A stretch of DNA of 64,000 bases from Onchocerca volvulus (GCA_000499405.2 HG738137.1:6634001-6698000), one strand, 5' to 3'; positions 38,709 to 53,500 are shown, counted from the first letter of the stretch. Numbers and translations are program-made. Notes: generated by a model not told the origin, from the sequence alone.

Positions 38709-41700
38709 GTCTTAATTATAAATCAATCACAGTCCTTTATCCCCAACATTTAATACACAATTTTCCTAATGATAATGTTGCTGCTATTCAGAAACAATCA
38801 CATACGAACATTTTGAATAATTTCAATAAATGAATGATTCGAAGAGAATGATATGCTCCATTAAACTAGAACTTGTTTAACTCAAACTTCTCGATCAAAG
38901 AATGTAGGACAAGGGTTGTTTGTGAAGTCTCTGAGAAAAAGAAACGGAAAGAAAGCCTCTAAGCATGTGACAAAAAAGAGAATTGATTCTTCCTGACTTT
39001 CAATCTATCAGCTATTAAAACATGACATATACAAATCATGAATTTTTTCGAAACTTTTCTTTTAAAAAAATAACAACAATGTTCTGATTCCATCTTACTA
39101 ACAAACAAAAAAATCAGAATTGCTTATTTATGAAGAAATATTATGTCGAATTTCTACGAGAAAGAAACTTTTTTTCTTGAAAAAGGAAGAAAAAAAAAAA
39201 AATTTCTACGAGGATAGAAAACTGTGATAGAAATATGAATAATATCGATATATTTCTAATAGGCAGATCCAAACAGCTGGAATAACCTGCAAATAGATAA
39301 TAAGATCAAAACATAAGCGAATAATAAAATCAAACTGCTCTTAACTAATTTCAGTATGAATTAATTTTCGCTTTCCAAGAACTTTTGTTTTATTAAACCT
39401 TACCTGCCATTACTACTTGTTCGTTACAGCGAAATCTCGATGAAGCATTCAGAGGAAATTGTGACGAATAAACTGTTAACATCGAATCATATAGAACTTT
39501 TTTATCCGACAAAGTCCAAAGCAGATCAAAATCTGATAGACATTCAGGGGATTCATATCATAAATATTATCGTTTTTTATTCTTCGCGGTTTGTTAACTT
39601 ATTTTGTTCTTTGTAGAATAAGTAAATAGTAAAAAATGAAAGAAACGAATCAGCAAAGTTAAATTTAGTTTAGGATTTAAACAATAGATAAGAGTCCTTT
39701 ATCATTTCTTCTGATTTCTACAAAAAAAATTTTAAATATATTCTTACAAAAAGTATAGAATATACAAGATTATTTTGATAACTGGGGAAATATTTTTGCT
39801 TAGATAGCCTACAATACTTTTATAAGGGAGTAGAGGACAATTAGTAAGCTGATCAATATTATTCGGGAACTGAGTGATGATCATCCTTCTAGCAAGCAAT
39901 ATCCGAATTGTATCGTTTCCATTCGGGAAGAATAATATCGGAATAGATCGTTGACTTCTTTATTCGCCATCCGAAATTAATTCAATTCTTCTGTATGATT
40001 TTACTCTAATTGATAGCGTAATTAGTAGTAATTTAGTAAATTACTTGCAATAGTAATGTGTGGTAGGTCAACAATGAATATTAATATATTTCTTTTATAC
40101 CAGCTAGTTGTTGTGATTGCTTACTGAATAGAGACAATCAATCAGTAACTTATATTTTAATGTAAATAATCAGTAACTTACGACTAATTCATTTGATCAT
40201 ACAAAACTCATATCAGTAATAAAATGGTATAAATTATTTTAGCAAACAGTGTATGTTTAAGTATGTGTTTGATCTTTCATTAAAAATTTCTGAAATTATA
40301 GTTCAGATTGTCGTTACATGAAATGTTCTTTATATATTATCCTTTATATAATAATATGTCAGATGTATCACTTAATAACAATTTAGACATCACTTAACAA
40401 ATGAGCAGTCGGAAGAAATAGGTTCGTTTTAAGGCTAATGATGTTCTATGAATTTGATTGATTTTCTGGTAGATTTCAAATTATCAGATATTCTCTTGGG
40501 AGCTGGAATTACTTGAAAAATGGTATTTTACATTGTCACAAACCGATTAATTCCTCGAAATTTATTGTACATTTATTTTTTCAGACGGAAGCACTGGACA
40601 TTACGGATTTATTCAGATTCGAATTTGAAAATTCTCCCTTCACCAGAAAGCTATTGCATTCTAACATATTGCTTTCAGAATCAGGTTCATTCCACTTGTT
40701 TATGTATCATAGATTTCCTTTTTTGCCAAGTCTCGTTCTTTTTCAGTACATTCTTTTGAAATGGATTTCAGAAGTAAACAAACATAATCTGATTTGGATT
40801 TCGCTTATAGACAGATCTATAAAAGCACAAACTAAGCTTTAGCTTTCAAGCTCTAGACTCTCCAAATAATGCAAAATAGGAAGTTAATTTGTATGAAAAC
40901 TGCACTGCTTGACAATCGCTTCCTGGCTAATTTATTCCTTGCTTCATTGTCTCCAATTGATCCAACCGAGATTCTCTCCTTTATTCTTATCACTCTTGAT
41001 TTATTTGTCTTGAAGCGAACTATCTCATATCACATGTTTAATTCGAAATCTCTTAGCTGCATCGATAATAGTTGTTAGATAACAACACGAATGTTATTCA
41101 TTGCAACTGATTAGTTCAAGCGCTAATTGCATGCAGTCTCGGATGAAGGGCGTAATTGCATACAGCAAATCATGTGTTGGCCTTATTAGAAGATGGTTTC
41201 GAATTGCCAGTTTCCAAATTTAACACTAATGAGCAACAAAGAATCGTATTCTGATCACACTATTGCTTTGATATATTTTATCTTCTAAACTGTTTGTAGA
41301 ATCAACAATAAGCTTGTTTTATGTAAATTAGTAATTAATTAGTATTGATTAGTGTGAATTCCTTATCTCAACTAATGTTAAAATAGCAAAGCTACAAGAC
41401 CTAACTATCCTTTGTTGACCATAAAATGCCAAGTGCTGTACAGTAAGGTATGAATGATCTTCATGTGAAACAATTTAACAATCATGCTTGCTGTGTCGAC
41501 AGTATAATCGAAACTAGTATGGTGATGAGTAGTTTCGCAAATTCCAAAAGGAATAAATATCATCGAATTATGAAATAAGACCGAAAACAAGGATTTTGAG
41601 TCATCTTCAAGATGATGTATCAGTGCTATTAAAAGTTTATTTTTATTATTACTATTATCAAAATTATCACTGTTACTGGTGCTATATCGTTTACCATCAA

Positions 41701-42084
41701 TGGAATAAAGTTTTCCATCACTTAAACTATGGGCCAAGATGAAAAATAGCAAAGTTTCGAATTCAAAGCGAAATAAAAAAAAGTGAAAATAGGTGATACA
41801 AGAAACATTTTATTCTTCGCTCATCTAAATTTGCGAAACTGCTTATCTAAAAACGAATCACTTCCTTTTATTTAGCAGTAACAATAAATAAATAAAAGTG
41901 CATGAGAAATCTGAACTATTTACGCACTTTTTTAGGATATTTAATATTATTTGCTGATAAGCAGCAGAGCAAATTTAAAAGTCACATAATTTTTGTTCAA
42001 ATTTTTGAATTTCCATCTAAGTAATCAAAATCTTACTTATCCAAAGCAAAACCATAGTGAGAGCATATTTCATTTTGCAATATT

Positions 42085-42216
42085 CAAGTAATTTGATTAT
42101 AAAATGAATTTAAAAATAAACTTAAAGAAATACTACATTTTCCCGAATATAAAAAAGTATTAAAAAATTACAAAACACAGGAAAATCAGGAGGAAATTTT
42201 ATAATCAAATTACTTG
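42085..42216. repeat. MITE-like unit with 21-bp perfect inverted repeats
   Basis: Bases 42085-42105 (starting CAAGTAATTTGATTATAA) are the exact reverse complement of 42196-42216. The 132-bp unit is AT-rich and noncoding. A perfect 21-bp inverted pair at this spacing is unlikely by chance and fits a small nonautonomous element or a structured RNA. Confidence 0.7.
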
Positions 42217-44192
42217 ATATCTAATTTTGTCTGATTTCTGTCCATCCAGTTTTTGAGGACAATGAAATTTTTTCAAAGATTTCCTGATTTTCGAAATATA
42301 TTTCAGTTATTATTGAGGAAATTATTACTATAAATTAGATTTTGCGTAATATATTCAAGCGTATCATTTAGACGCGAGTGGGAAAATTGTTTCGTTTTTC
42401 AAATATGAAAGAAAAAAAGCAATGCTTTCATGTAAATTTCCACGGCTTCCAGCATTTAATGATTTGAATAAATTGAAAAAGAAGTTTAATTTAATCGATT
42501 TTAAATGAATTAGATAGATAGATGTCTTTCCATATCAAAGGGAGTATCTATCAATCTATTCATCTGTTCCACTCTTTTATTCATATTGGAAATAGTGAGA
42601 AAACAAGTTATATGAATGAATGAGTCACTGTCACCAACTGTCGCATCAAGCATCTCATGTAGATCAACATTGATCAACCCTGTGAAATTTATACAACGAA
42701 TAGTAGTGTATAGTAATTGATCTTCGAGTCATTTAAATACATTGAATAGCTGCAATGGGATTTAAATTACACTTCTCTTCGTCCATTTCCTTAACAATTG
42801 GAATAAATTCGTTAGAGGTAGAAGGTCACGAAAAATGAAGACAACCAAAAATTGATTGGCTCTTCCTTTTCTTCTACTCTAATCAACATAAAAGGATTCA
42901 AGATGCATTCCCAAACTGTCCTTCTGATTCCCGTGAAATCTGATCGATATGCAGCAGTTTTGAATCATTCAAGCTTATTTATTACGCCAACTTCAACTAA
43001 TGCGAGGAAGAATGTGTAGAGAATGTGAAGAATTACATGTGTTAATCGATGCACTATCAATGTTTAGCAGCGATGTTGTCAGCATGGGGAGAGCAGAAGA
43101 TGTGTGAGGCGAAGAATCAATGGAGCCAGCTGACTTTTGGCTTCATCTCTCGTATTTTCAGTTCAGCAAACCGGTTTCATCTCGGCTTTGAACCGTATCA
43201 CTACTTATCGGTTATCTTATCTAACTCGTAACAAACCCATCCATGGTCATATGATAACCAATTGATTTTGTCGTATTTTTTGTTTATTTTCTCTCTTCCT
43301 CTCCCTCTCTCTCCCTTGAATAATATTTACGCATGTTAGGTTTTCTAAATAAACAAGTAAAGGATCCTGTCTCTAGTTGTGTCTATTTTACGAGTGGAGC
43401 TGCTGCTGCTTCCTCTATTTCTCTTTTTGTCTCTGCTGGTGTACTGACTAAATTTCAAATTTCTAACGAGATCTTTCGAAAGGTCAAAGGACACTAACTT
43501 ATCCACAGTTATCAGTAGTTGCTATTTGATGAGAAATGATATAGTTTGAGGTGACAGATGAATTCATTATTCTGTTTGTAATGGAAATAAGCTAAAGAAA
43601 CTTGAAATGTTGAAAAAGTCCAAATTATACTGGTTGATGCTGTTATGAGAAGTAAAGAATTCAGTGCTTTACGAAGCCATATAATTCATATAATGTTCAC
43701 GCCTTCAATCTATTTGAGTTCTTATTTGGCACAATTAGTGAAATTTATTAAAAAATTCGAGCTGTAAAATGTATGCAAGCACTGAATATCATCATTTTTC
43801 CACACGTCCATTTTTCATTTTGCTTTATCTCTCCGACTATGTGACTTTAATGTTACAAAGCCGTTCAAGGGTTTGTAACATTGATGTCTCATAGTTGAAA
43901 GATAAATGTAGTTTTATGTATCTTTAGTGAAAAGATTAAATTGTGAAACATTTATTTCCATTTCAGTTAAAAAATTAAAGTTATTTTAATTTTTGGCCTA
44001 GAATATGACCTTAGGTTACTACTTTACAGCGTAAAATTTTAAGTGACAAAAATTATTATACATAATATTATAATTAACTAGTATAACAGTTTAACACAGA
44101 CATTAATTCTGTGTGATTTCTTCCAACTATCTCTTCCAGTAACACTTCATTTCTCAAATATCTCTTTTATATAATGAAATTCACACTTTGTT

Positions 44193-44244
44193 AAATGTCC
44201 TTCACTTTCAGCATTAACAAATGTCCTTCACTTTCAGCATTAAC
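44193..44244. repeat. 26-bp exact tandem duplication
   Basis: Two identical head-to-tail copies of a 26-base unit beginning AAATGTCCTTCACTTTCAGC. The lack of divergence points to a recent event. Confidence 0.9.
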
Positions 44245-47200
44245 ACTAACTTTAACGCAAGGACTCTATAACTCTATAAAGGCCTAATACACTTTTCCAA
44301 TTCTCGATAAGCTTTATAAATTCGATCTAATCTACCCTTGCCATACTTTATCAGGATAATTTATGATAACTAATATTCTATATTGCTTCCCTAGAAACTG
44401 TTAGTTCACTGGGATTTGCCTAGATGTTTCATTTATTTTTCAAACGGAATTCCAATGATTAAATGGCACTTCATCATAATAAGACATTTGTCAGTGAAAA
44501 TTTAAAAAATTCAAGATGAAGTTATTTGGACCAATTAACTTTCACTAAGCATTTTTTGATGTGCGTATTAGGACAACATTTGTGGTGCAAACATTTCACA
44601 ACACAACAATATATTCAATGATTGAATGCTTTAATTAAATCTTTTGACTATTTATTTCATCGTTGTACTCAACATTTTGTTCATCCCACAGCGCTAGTTC
44701 TGCTTATCAAAAATTGCCTCTTGAAGCACACATTCAATGTCAACGTTTCATTCAATCAAGCAAGACGTCATACTCATTGAAAGTTTGAGAATAGATTAAA
44801 GACGTTTCGTCCCACAATTCCTCTAATCATTCGCTTTACCGAATGTAACAGCTTCATTGCGTACCGCAACTATACTGAAGGGAACTTCTGAGGGAACTAG
44901 CTATTGGATTTTCGATTAGTCGTTCGTCCAGATACCAAAGTTTTTATCCATGTAAACTTGCCGCTTATTAGTTAGACATTTGCCTCGTTTGTACTAGAAA
45001 AATCAAGTCCAGTAACTATATTAGTTATATCACCCTATGCTGATAACATTATCAGATAGGAAGTATAGGAAAAGAAACAACAAAGTGTTGGCCATCCAAG
45101 TGGATGATAACGTCACACTATTTTCATGCATCTGAAACTGGTAAGGGAAGAAGTGAGTGTAAAATCGATTCATATCATAGAAATAAAACTCTTTGACAAA
45201 ATTTATCTTCCCTGTTTGTGCAATATTCTCAGAAGGGTATTATTTTGATACAATATGTGGATAATTGCTTAACGAGGGGAAGATTAGAAGGGATAAAGTA
45301 TTTACAAATATATACTATCGATTCATTCCGGATTTAGTCATCTCTGATATAGACCACAGCGATCTTTCCATTAGTAACTTTCGTAGTGGTTTACCTTTGA
45401 AACTACATTTGAGAGTTTTATTTTGAATTTTCCGTGTGTTCTTTATTTCTTTTCATTCAAGCACTAACTGTTCTTATACTTTTTATAACCTTTGTTTCAC
45501 CTAAACAATAATGATAGGGTTTGGGATGTCTTCCAGAAGTTTTTAAGAGAAAAGATTGATTGTTTCTCCAACTCTCCGCTTTCTTGTTTTAGAACATTTG
45601 TTCACTCCAACATTGTTTTCATTTAAAGACTATACTTTCTATATACTACGTTTCTTTGGAGAATTACGATTAAAATATCAGCTGCCTTCTGTGAACCAAT
45701 TAACTAAATGAATAATAGACAAGCAATTCCTCAAAATAATTTATGGATGTGATTATTTCCCGGATTATGAAATTGATTTTTTCCACTTTTTTTCAATGTA
45801 TAAAAAGAAGCTATTAGTTTTGTGCCATTAATTTATAGCTAGAATCAAAATTTCCAGATTAATTTTGTTCGAAATTCATGAGCTATTGACAAAAACAATG
45901 CCTGCCTTCTCTCATTCTACTAAAATAAAGTATTTTCACTTGCTTAACTAAATTTTTCAAATTCGTGACTTTCTCAGAATTTATGAAATGTGCTGTCAGT
46001 TGCACAAAATTCAAATGATCACTGCTAATTCATCCTCATATTGTTGTTGTTTCCATGGCAAATGAAATAGATGGGAATACTCAGCTGTTCGGTATGAACT
46101 TCTGCCAACAATATTTCTGATATCACTTGAATTTTGTTTTATTATCATATTCTTTGTAATTCATGTTATTTGTCATGAATTTACCTCATAATTAAACAAA
46201 AGTCAAGTTCGAATATTAGTAGGAGCTTCTAACACGGAATAAGAAATGAGTTATAAGAGGTTGAAGATTTGCTAAGCTTAATGGGGTCAAAAGATTGTCA
46301 CAAGTTCATCTTTGTCGATTTCAAAAAATTTAAATTCTTCTTATAGGAAAATTAAATTTTTTATTAGTAAAGCATTGGTCACTATGCTTTCTTATTTTTA
46401 TTCATAATTTTTCACTCACTTTCACTTCTTATTCGATTATTCCTTTCGACGTCATGGTCATACACTTGACCCCAATTTCATATCGCTCTAACAAAAAGAA
46501 AGTATGCCGAAATTCTCTAAGCAAAGAGAAAGAGATTTGAAAGCAAAGGGAAAAATTTGGGACAGGTCTTTAATATATTATAGTGCAAAAGTTTGAATCA
46601 TAGCAGTCATTAATCGTGGATGAATTCCGAATCGTTGTATCCACGGGAACAGATAGTATTCTCTCAAATAACTTATTTTCATCTATTTTTTTTTCTTTTT
46701 TTAATTTCTCATACTTTTATTCGTAGTACTTTTTGCATTAGCCGTTTCTGTTACCTTTTCCGTTCTTTTTCCATCTTTTAATTATTTTTCATCAATTCCG
46801 TACAGTCATCTCCTAAGTCAACAACCGGTTTTTCCGTCTTTTTTTTTTTTTGTTTAAAGCATTTCGTGTTATTATACATAAATGTTTGAATTATGTGTAC
46901 ATTTGGCTTTTGCCTTGTCTCTAGCCTGCTTTTTTTCATGCTTGAAGTAAAAAAATAAGTGCAAAAAAGCAGTTTTCCAAGAGAAACTATATGAGAATGT
47001 TGATGTGTGTATGAGTATTTATGCTTCAACTATACTGCAAGGCTTCTTGTTTTTTTTTTATTTTCAATGCACAGCACACTTTGATAAGTAACTTGTTTAC
47101 CAATAGCAAATCAATAGTTTAATTTGAATTAATATTATGACAGCTGTAAAAAGAGCCCAATCAGAAGCATGAAAGAAAAGGAAAAGATCAGAAATCATCG

Positions 47201-47511
47201 GTAGAAATCCGAAATGCATGCTGTATTTGTTTATTTTGATTTGTTTTTTATGTAATGATTAAACTTTTCTTATACGGTCACATCTGTTGTCTCCAATTTT
47301 TCTTTTATTGTTGATTTCGTGTACTGAACAGTTGTTTATCTTTTATCCATATCATCGTATGGAAATAAGATTTGATCTTTTAAATTTCATTCCTTCCTTT
47401 TTTTTCTTTTCTTTTTTTTTCACTTCAAATTTTCATTCACTGAAACTGCTCATTTAAAAGATACTCGTTAAAAATCATTCCTCATTTCTGTCATTCACTC
47501 TTCTTGTTCAC

Positions 47512-47513
47512 AG
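47512..47513 (+). other. Trans-splice-type acceptor one base before a start codon
   Basis: CACTCTTCTTGTTCACAG|G then ATG at 47515. A strong pyrimidine-rich acceptor this close to the initiator is typical of spliced-leader addition in nematodes. It also fixes the start of the gene. Confidence 0.55.
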
Positions 47514-47514
47514 G

Positions 47515-50500
47515 ATGGATAATTGTCATCTTACGCGTTCACCATCCATTTCGAGTTTCGACACCAATCATTCGTCATGGAGTTTTGTTGGCGAGGACGA
47601 TTTCGATTTATTAGACGTAAATTTTTTCCTTCTAGCAATAAGCTCTTTTCGAAATTTGATATTATAAATTTTCGTATCAATGCACGGTTATTGCCATGAT
47701 ATTTGAAACTTTGCAGCATGAGGATGATGGCTCGGCATCAGAAGATGAAATAGATGAGATCGATGAGGAGGATGATCAGGTTGAAGGAGAGGACGACGAT
47801 AGCACAGATGATGATGATATTTCTGTACTTACTGAAGAAGATTTACTAAATGATTCTTCCACGCTCGGATACAGAGATGTTAATAGGATATCCGAGCAAC
47901 TTGATCAGTTATGTAAGTTTATTTATGAGTAATTAATAGTTAACATTTCAAGCAACATTTATGATCATGACTATGCGGAATAATCCAATTTATATTTTCT
48001 TTAGCCTCTCTGAATATTATAATTGTCAATATTTTGTTAAACTCATTCAAGTTCTCATTTCGTTACATGCATATGAATTCCGGGAATGAGGGTCAAAAAA
48101 ATTTTTCTTCATTGTGAAACAAAAATCGTGTCTTGGTTTAACTTCAGAATTTCGAATTAATGAATAGTATTTTTTGAAAAGAATTTTTTTTTTGGATACC
48201 ACAAATTTTTGCGGTCCATTTTTTCGACTACTTTGAGGTGGAAAAATTGATAAATTATGATTGTCATGCCTTTCTATAATAGAAACAAATACTCTTCAAA
48301 GTAATCGGAATTGCGACGTATTTGAAGGAAGAAGTTTCAAGTAAGACAGTTAAGATATGTATAGTAATGGCATTTTTAATATGTGAATAATTTTGAACCA
48401 TTTTGGCCTTTATAATGGTTTGAAATTTAGCAAAATTATCTCAAAAAAAGATGGAAAATAAGAAGTTGAAAATATTATTTATTCTGTATTTTCCAGCGAA
48501 ATGCTTTGATTCACCATACATTCACATGTTGGAGAATTTTACTTTGGAACGAAATATCAGGTTCATGGCAGTCATTTTAGCTGCTACTATTGCCGTCGTA
48601 ATGTTCTACTCTCTATTCGGTATCTCTTTTTTTTTTTTTTTTTTTACAAATTTTGAACTTTTATAAATTCATCGCTTTTTCATTTTACCATTTGTTGGCA
48701 CATAATTTGAGTATCGATCTTGTAAGATTTCAACATAATACTCAATTATGCTAATGAACAAAGCATTAATTAACATAACTTTAATATTCCGGATTTTGCT
48801 ACTTTTGAGTGAGATAATTCATCTTCGTTTTCCAGCGAAATGCTTTGATTCACCATACGAACTTTTCCGAACTAATTATTTCCTCACAATTTTAGACTTT
48901 TTTCGCAGGATCTTCATTAACTTTACTGTTCCCCTCAAAATTTTCAGGTAATGGAAAACCAGAATCTTTATCATTAACATCAACTGAAAATACTTGTTTC
49001 ATTGATGAGGTTGGTTTTCTGGATGCTAATATGTTTGTTTAATGAATTCTAATATTATATATTTCATTCCAATATTATTCACATAAACTGACAAGTTTGA
49101 TAGTTAAAACGGTGGGCAAACGGCTTCAGTATGCAAAACATTATTCTAGAATTTACGATTAATCAAGAATTAAAAAACGTATCAACTCCCCTATCAATTA
49201 TGTTGCCGTCTTTTATGCGAAACAACAAGGTTAATTATTCTTAAAATAATTTAGCAAATAAATTAGAGATTAATCGTAAATTATGAAGTGAGAAGAACTT
49301 TCAAATTATATTTGAATGATTAAACAGAATATTTTATTATTTTCAGGAACGCTTTCTCGGTCTGCAGCACCGAGATGCTGCTTCTTCCTTTTTACGTCCA
49401 TTCTTTGAAACTCTGTTGAAACCATCGATTTCGGCTTTTTCCGTTTTGCCATCCAGTATCCCGAAGCTTCATGCAAATGAACCATTTTCTTGGATATTTA
49501 ATTCTGAAAGCATTAGTGCATCACAAGGTGGATATTTCGCTAAAAATGAGTGCGAACGAGTTTCGACTAAAGTAAGTTATATAAAATTATTCTGGTCATT
49601 ATTTCACGAAATGGCTATTCATACTTCTAAATGATTTAAATTCGAAAAGACTGTAGTCGGAATATTAGTTGCCAAATGATGAGCTTTTTTTTCAATTTTT
49701 AAAAAAGTTAAATTGACTTCTTTTCATTATGTCAAAGCATCTCCCATAAAATCAAGCCTGCGTATGACATTAGTGATCCATAGTTAAATATAACTGGACA
49801 TTTGTAGAAAAATTTTATAATAATAAAAATATCGATTTGTGATTCAGCTAGGTTTTAATAGAGCAGGATTAAGAGGTTCAAATCATTGGGGATATATTAA
49901 ACTAAGCATTGTAGCAACTTAATCTATTGAACAAGACCATTCATAATCTTGACTTTTTTTTTTTGATAAACCTGTTTACAGTGATGTCAACCTTGCAATT
50001 CATATTTCTGTGCGATGAAAGATATTTGTTCAGAATGTAGAAAACCAATCTTTTGATTTTTCTTTTTTTTGATAACTTGTATGTTATTTTCTAGCATCAA
50101 TTCAATGCAATGAATGAAGCCGTTCGGCGATGTTTAAGGCTTCCAGAGAAACTGGCAAAACCGTGCAGATATGCATCTTCAATTTTACCGAATATAAATG
50201 AAACACCGGTTGATGAAAAAAACACAGAAACACGTTATGGAAAATTGCAAATGGATTTGCAGGTAGTGATAATTGATTTTGATTTTTTAAATATCAGAGC
50301 ATTCAAAATCGATTAAAATAAAAGTGTCGAAATTTCAGAAACCTTCATTACTCTCGAAACCAACTCTACCGATTTCTCCAATTTCGACAAATCATCTTTC
50401 GACTGAACCGAAAATTGAATTGCTGACATCAACTTCATCATCAGAATTGGTTGTGAATATGCCGCTGCGAAAAGAAATAACATCTGTTTCGGAATGTATT

Positions 50501-53500
50501 ACGGATTTGGTAGATGTTGAAAAACAGCATTTTGAGGTTGTGCCAGATACAAAAAAGATCAAGTCGTTGGAAAAAAAAAGAGCAAAACTATTGTGTAAAA
50601 CCGATTTGAATTCATTATTTGCTGATTCAAAGTTATTTGAATCGAGGAAGCTATTTGAAAGTGATTTTGAAAAAAAAGTACGCCAATCAAAGAAAGGCAA
50701 AAATGGAATTTTAGTAAGTTCTTTTTTTCATTAAAAAATTTGACATTGCCAAAACTTTTTTCCCAAGTTTTATTCATTCAGTCAGTTTTAAATTTTGCTC
50801 ATTTTCTTCCATATTCAAATTTTCAATTCCTTTCGTGCATCCTTAAAATAAAGTTATCTTTACTTCCCACAATATAAATGAAAAAGTGTGGTAATCTTAT
50901 TGGTTAACATTTTTCAAGTTTTTTTTTTTTTTTTTTTTTTTAAATTTCAATAGCTTACGGAAAATTTTCGTGTAATCTCTGTAAAAGACATTATTTAGCA
51001 ACAATATGTCTTAAGAATATGTTGTGAAACTTTTTTAAAATGTTCTTGCCTCTTAGAAAAATAACTTTCGTTTTTTAAATGTTCCTGGCCTCTTAGAATA
51101 AGAATAATCATTTATATTGAAATTACTGCATGAATTAAACAAAATGTCGTGATGGATTTCCTTCAAGATACTCATTCAAAACAAATTTCAACATGCAGCC
51201 ATGCATGAAATAGGCTTTTTAATACAGTTGTGCGTTATAATGTGGAAACTCCATTCATTACAGACGAGGAAAAATAAAAAACTACAATGCTCAAATTTAT
51301 TATAGGAATTTCAGTAATTAAAAAATTTTAATTCTAATAAAAATTCAAACAATAAAATCATGTTTTTGCTTTTTAATCGGTTCTAAATGATGCACTGTAA
51401 AAATATTTCAAATCCAAAATATGCATAAATTGAATAAACTTGAATTTAAAGATATAGAAAGATTTTTTTGTATTTCTCTCATAGACATAATGCAGAACAA
51501 TGTTAATTTCGAACATGTTGGTATTTGCCTCTCATACTGTTAAGTTGACGAATATGAAGATAGGACTGGCAATCTAGGAATCTTGATAAATCAATTTTAC
51601 CTAGCAATAAGTACATTTCATTTCATAGGGAATTTCTTCGATGAAGAAAGCGATTTCAAAAATTGTTGATGGAATCAAGCTGCATCATGATAAGTCTTCT
51701 GAACAGTTCAAAAAAGCTGTAGACAACATTCCACAGAAGAATCGGCCAAAAGTTTGGATTTATTTTAATATCAGCAAATACTGTTTTTTTCTTTGTTTCA
51801 AAATCAAAGGCAAAAGTCTTACTTGCTAAAACAGTAATGAAAGCCGATTGAAGCATCATAAATTCTCATTCTACATTTTCTTCATTCTTGTTGTCCAAGA
51901 TCTTTCGTTAATTTTTCATATTTTTAAGACTATGTTTTGAAAATGAGAAATGAAATAGTAAGGAGAGATTTGGTAATATGAGAACGACACTAAAGATTTT
52001 TCTAGCTTAATATTCTGATTATTTCGATAAAGTCTTCGTTCCAGACTTTCCGGATGAGTGAAAAAACAAATATTGTTATGGAACGATGCATATTTAATTC
52101 CACTTGTAATGTCTTGGCTAGTCTTGCTCGGACTTTGGCAGGTATCAGTCTTTTTCCTGCAATCGTTGGTCAGACAAACGCTGCCAAGGTTTCTTTCTTT
52201 GAAACTTGCCAAAGTTAAAGTACATTCCAACTTTTATATTTTGAATATTTTAAATGAAATGAAAGTTTTACTGGATTGTTGATGTTCCTCATACTTATAC
52301 TCACTGCATATGGAAATCAGTTTGGCTCTTTTGTTAAATGCATGATTGAATTTGTCGCAAGTAAATTTAGATATTATTTCTGATTATGTTCATGGTTGTC
52401 GATTAGTGATCGAGTTTAATCTTGTCCCGATTTCACAAACCTTTCATTATTAGGAATAACAAAGTCGGCATTATTGTAGAACACATTTGTTGAAAAAATG
52501 ATGTATCTTCGTACATTTGTGTATTTCAGCACAACGTAGCATAGATCCAGAATAGTGAGAGTTTTTTTCTTTTTTTAAATCATACACATTTGCAACGGAA
52601 TCATTACTAAAAAATAAAATCAGTGGAATCTTCAAATGAAAGAAACTTTATTTCATTAGAATACCAATTTTTAATATTTTGACTTGAATGAGTTTCACTA
52701 AAAAATGTTGTTTTAGTACATCAATTCGCTGTTGGATCTCTCGACTTGTACCAGACTACGTTTAATTTGTGAAAGATGTTGGTGGACCAGAGAATGCTGC
52801 CCAAAGGTTTCTTTCCCTGTAACAATTATCTCTAAATGATTGAGTTTCGCGATGTTCAAAATTTTGTTTTATTTTCTTATATTTTTAATGCCCGCTTCCG
52901 AGATGAAGGCATTAAACGAAGAAAAAATATAATACTTGTCCTTTAATACGAAGACCATCGTTACAGTTATAGGAGAGATGCACTTTTCTTCCATGGCAAC
53001 GGCATTTTAATACGAAACGATTTTTGGCTCTACAAGGCGATAAAATGCTTCAAACATTTCGAGAACTCGGTTGGTCAATGCCTGAAAAGAAGCGAAAAGG
53101 TATGAATCTCATTATCTGCTAATTCTCTGACTGCGAATTTTGGGAAAGATTGAAAAAAAAGAAGGATTACATAAAACTGTATATTATATTTGAGCTGTGT
53201 ACGTTAATAAATATGATCCATTGTCGAATTTCTTAAGCGATTGAATTTCTTTTTTTTTAAAAAACGACTATTTAAAATAGCTAGTAAAGATTTTAAAATT
53301 TTCAGACAGTGATGGCAAAGCGAAGTTCAAATTTGATCATCCGAATCGTTCCGCTGGTTCGGAAAAGGAAATGGTGAGAGCTTTAGATTTTCATTTCGCT
53401 GATTTTTTTTAACACTTGAATTCGGAATTCAAAAAGCTATTGATGCTGTAAAGTATTCTTAATTTTGCAGCATTCCCGACAGCACAAAAAGAAATCGATG

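Larger units (their letters stand above)
38709..47510. other. Gene-poor interval
   Basis: About 8.8 kb of AT-rich DNA without a supported gene. It contains the 42.1-kb inverted repeat and the 44.2-kb tandem duplication listed separately. Candidate frames at 40513-40842 (+) and 41405-41752 (-) were considered and not accepted. Confidence 0.45.

Noticed and set aside
40513..40842. 109-codon plus-strand frame
   Set aside because: A second overlapping frame is also long, the composition follows base content, and no matching exon or domain is seen.
41405..41752. 115-codon minus-strand frame with Asn/Asp-rich start
   Set aside because: Begins at TTG, not ATG; an acceptor (GGCCCATAG) exists but no upstream exon joins in phase. 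Possibly a real exon, but not supportable.
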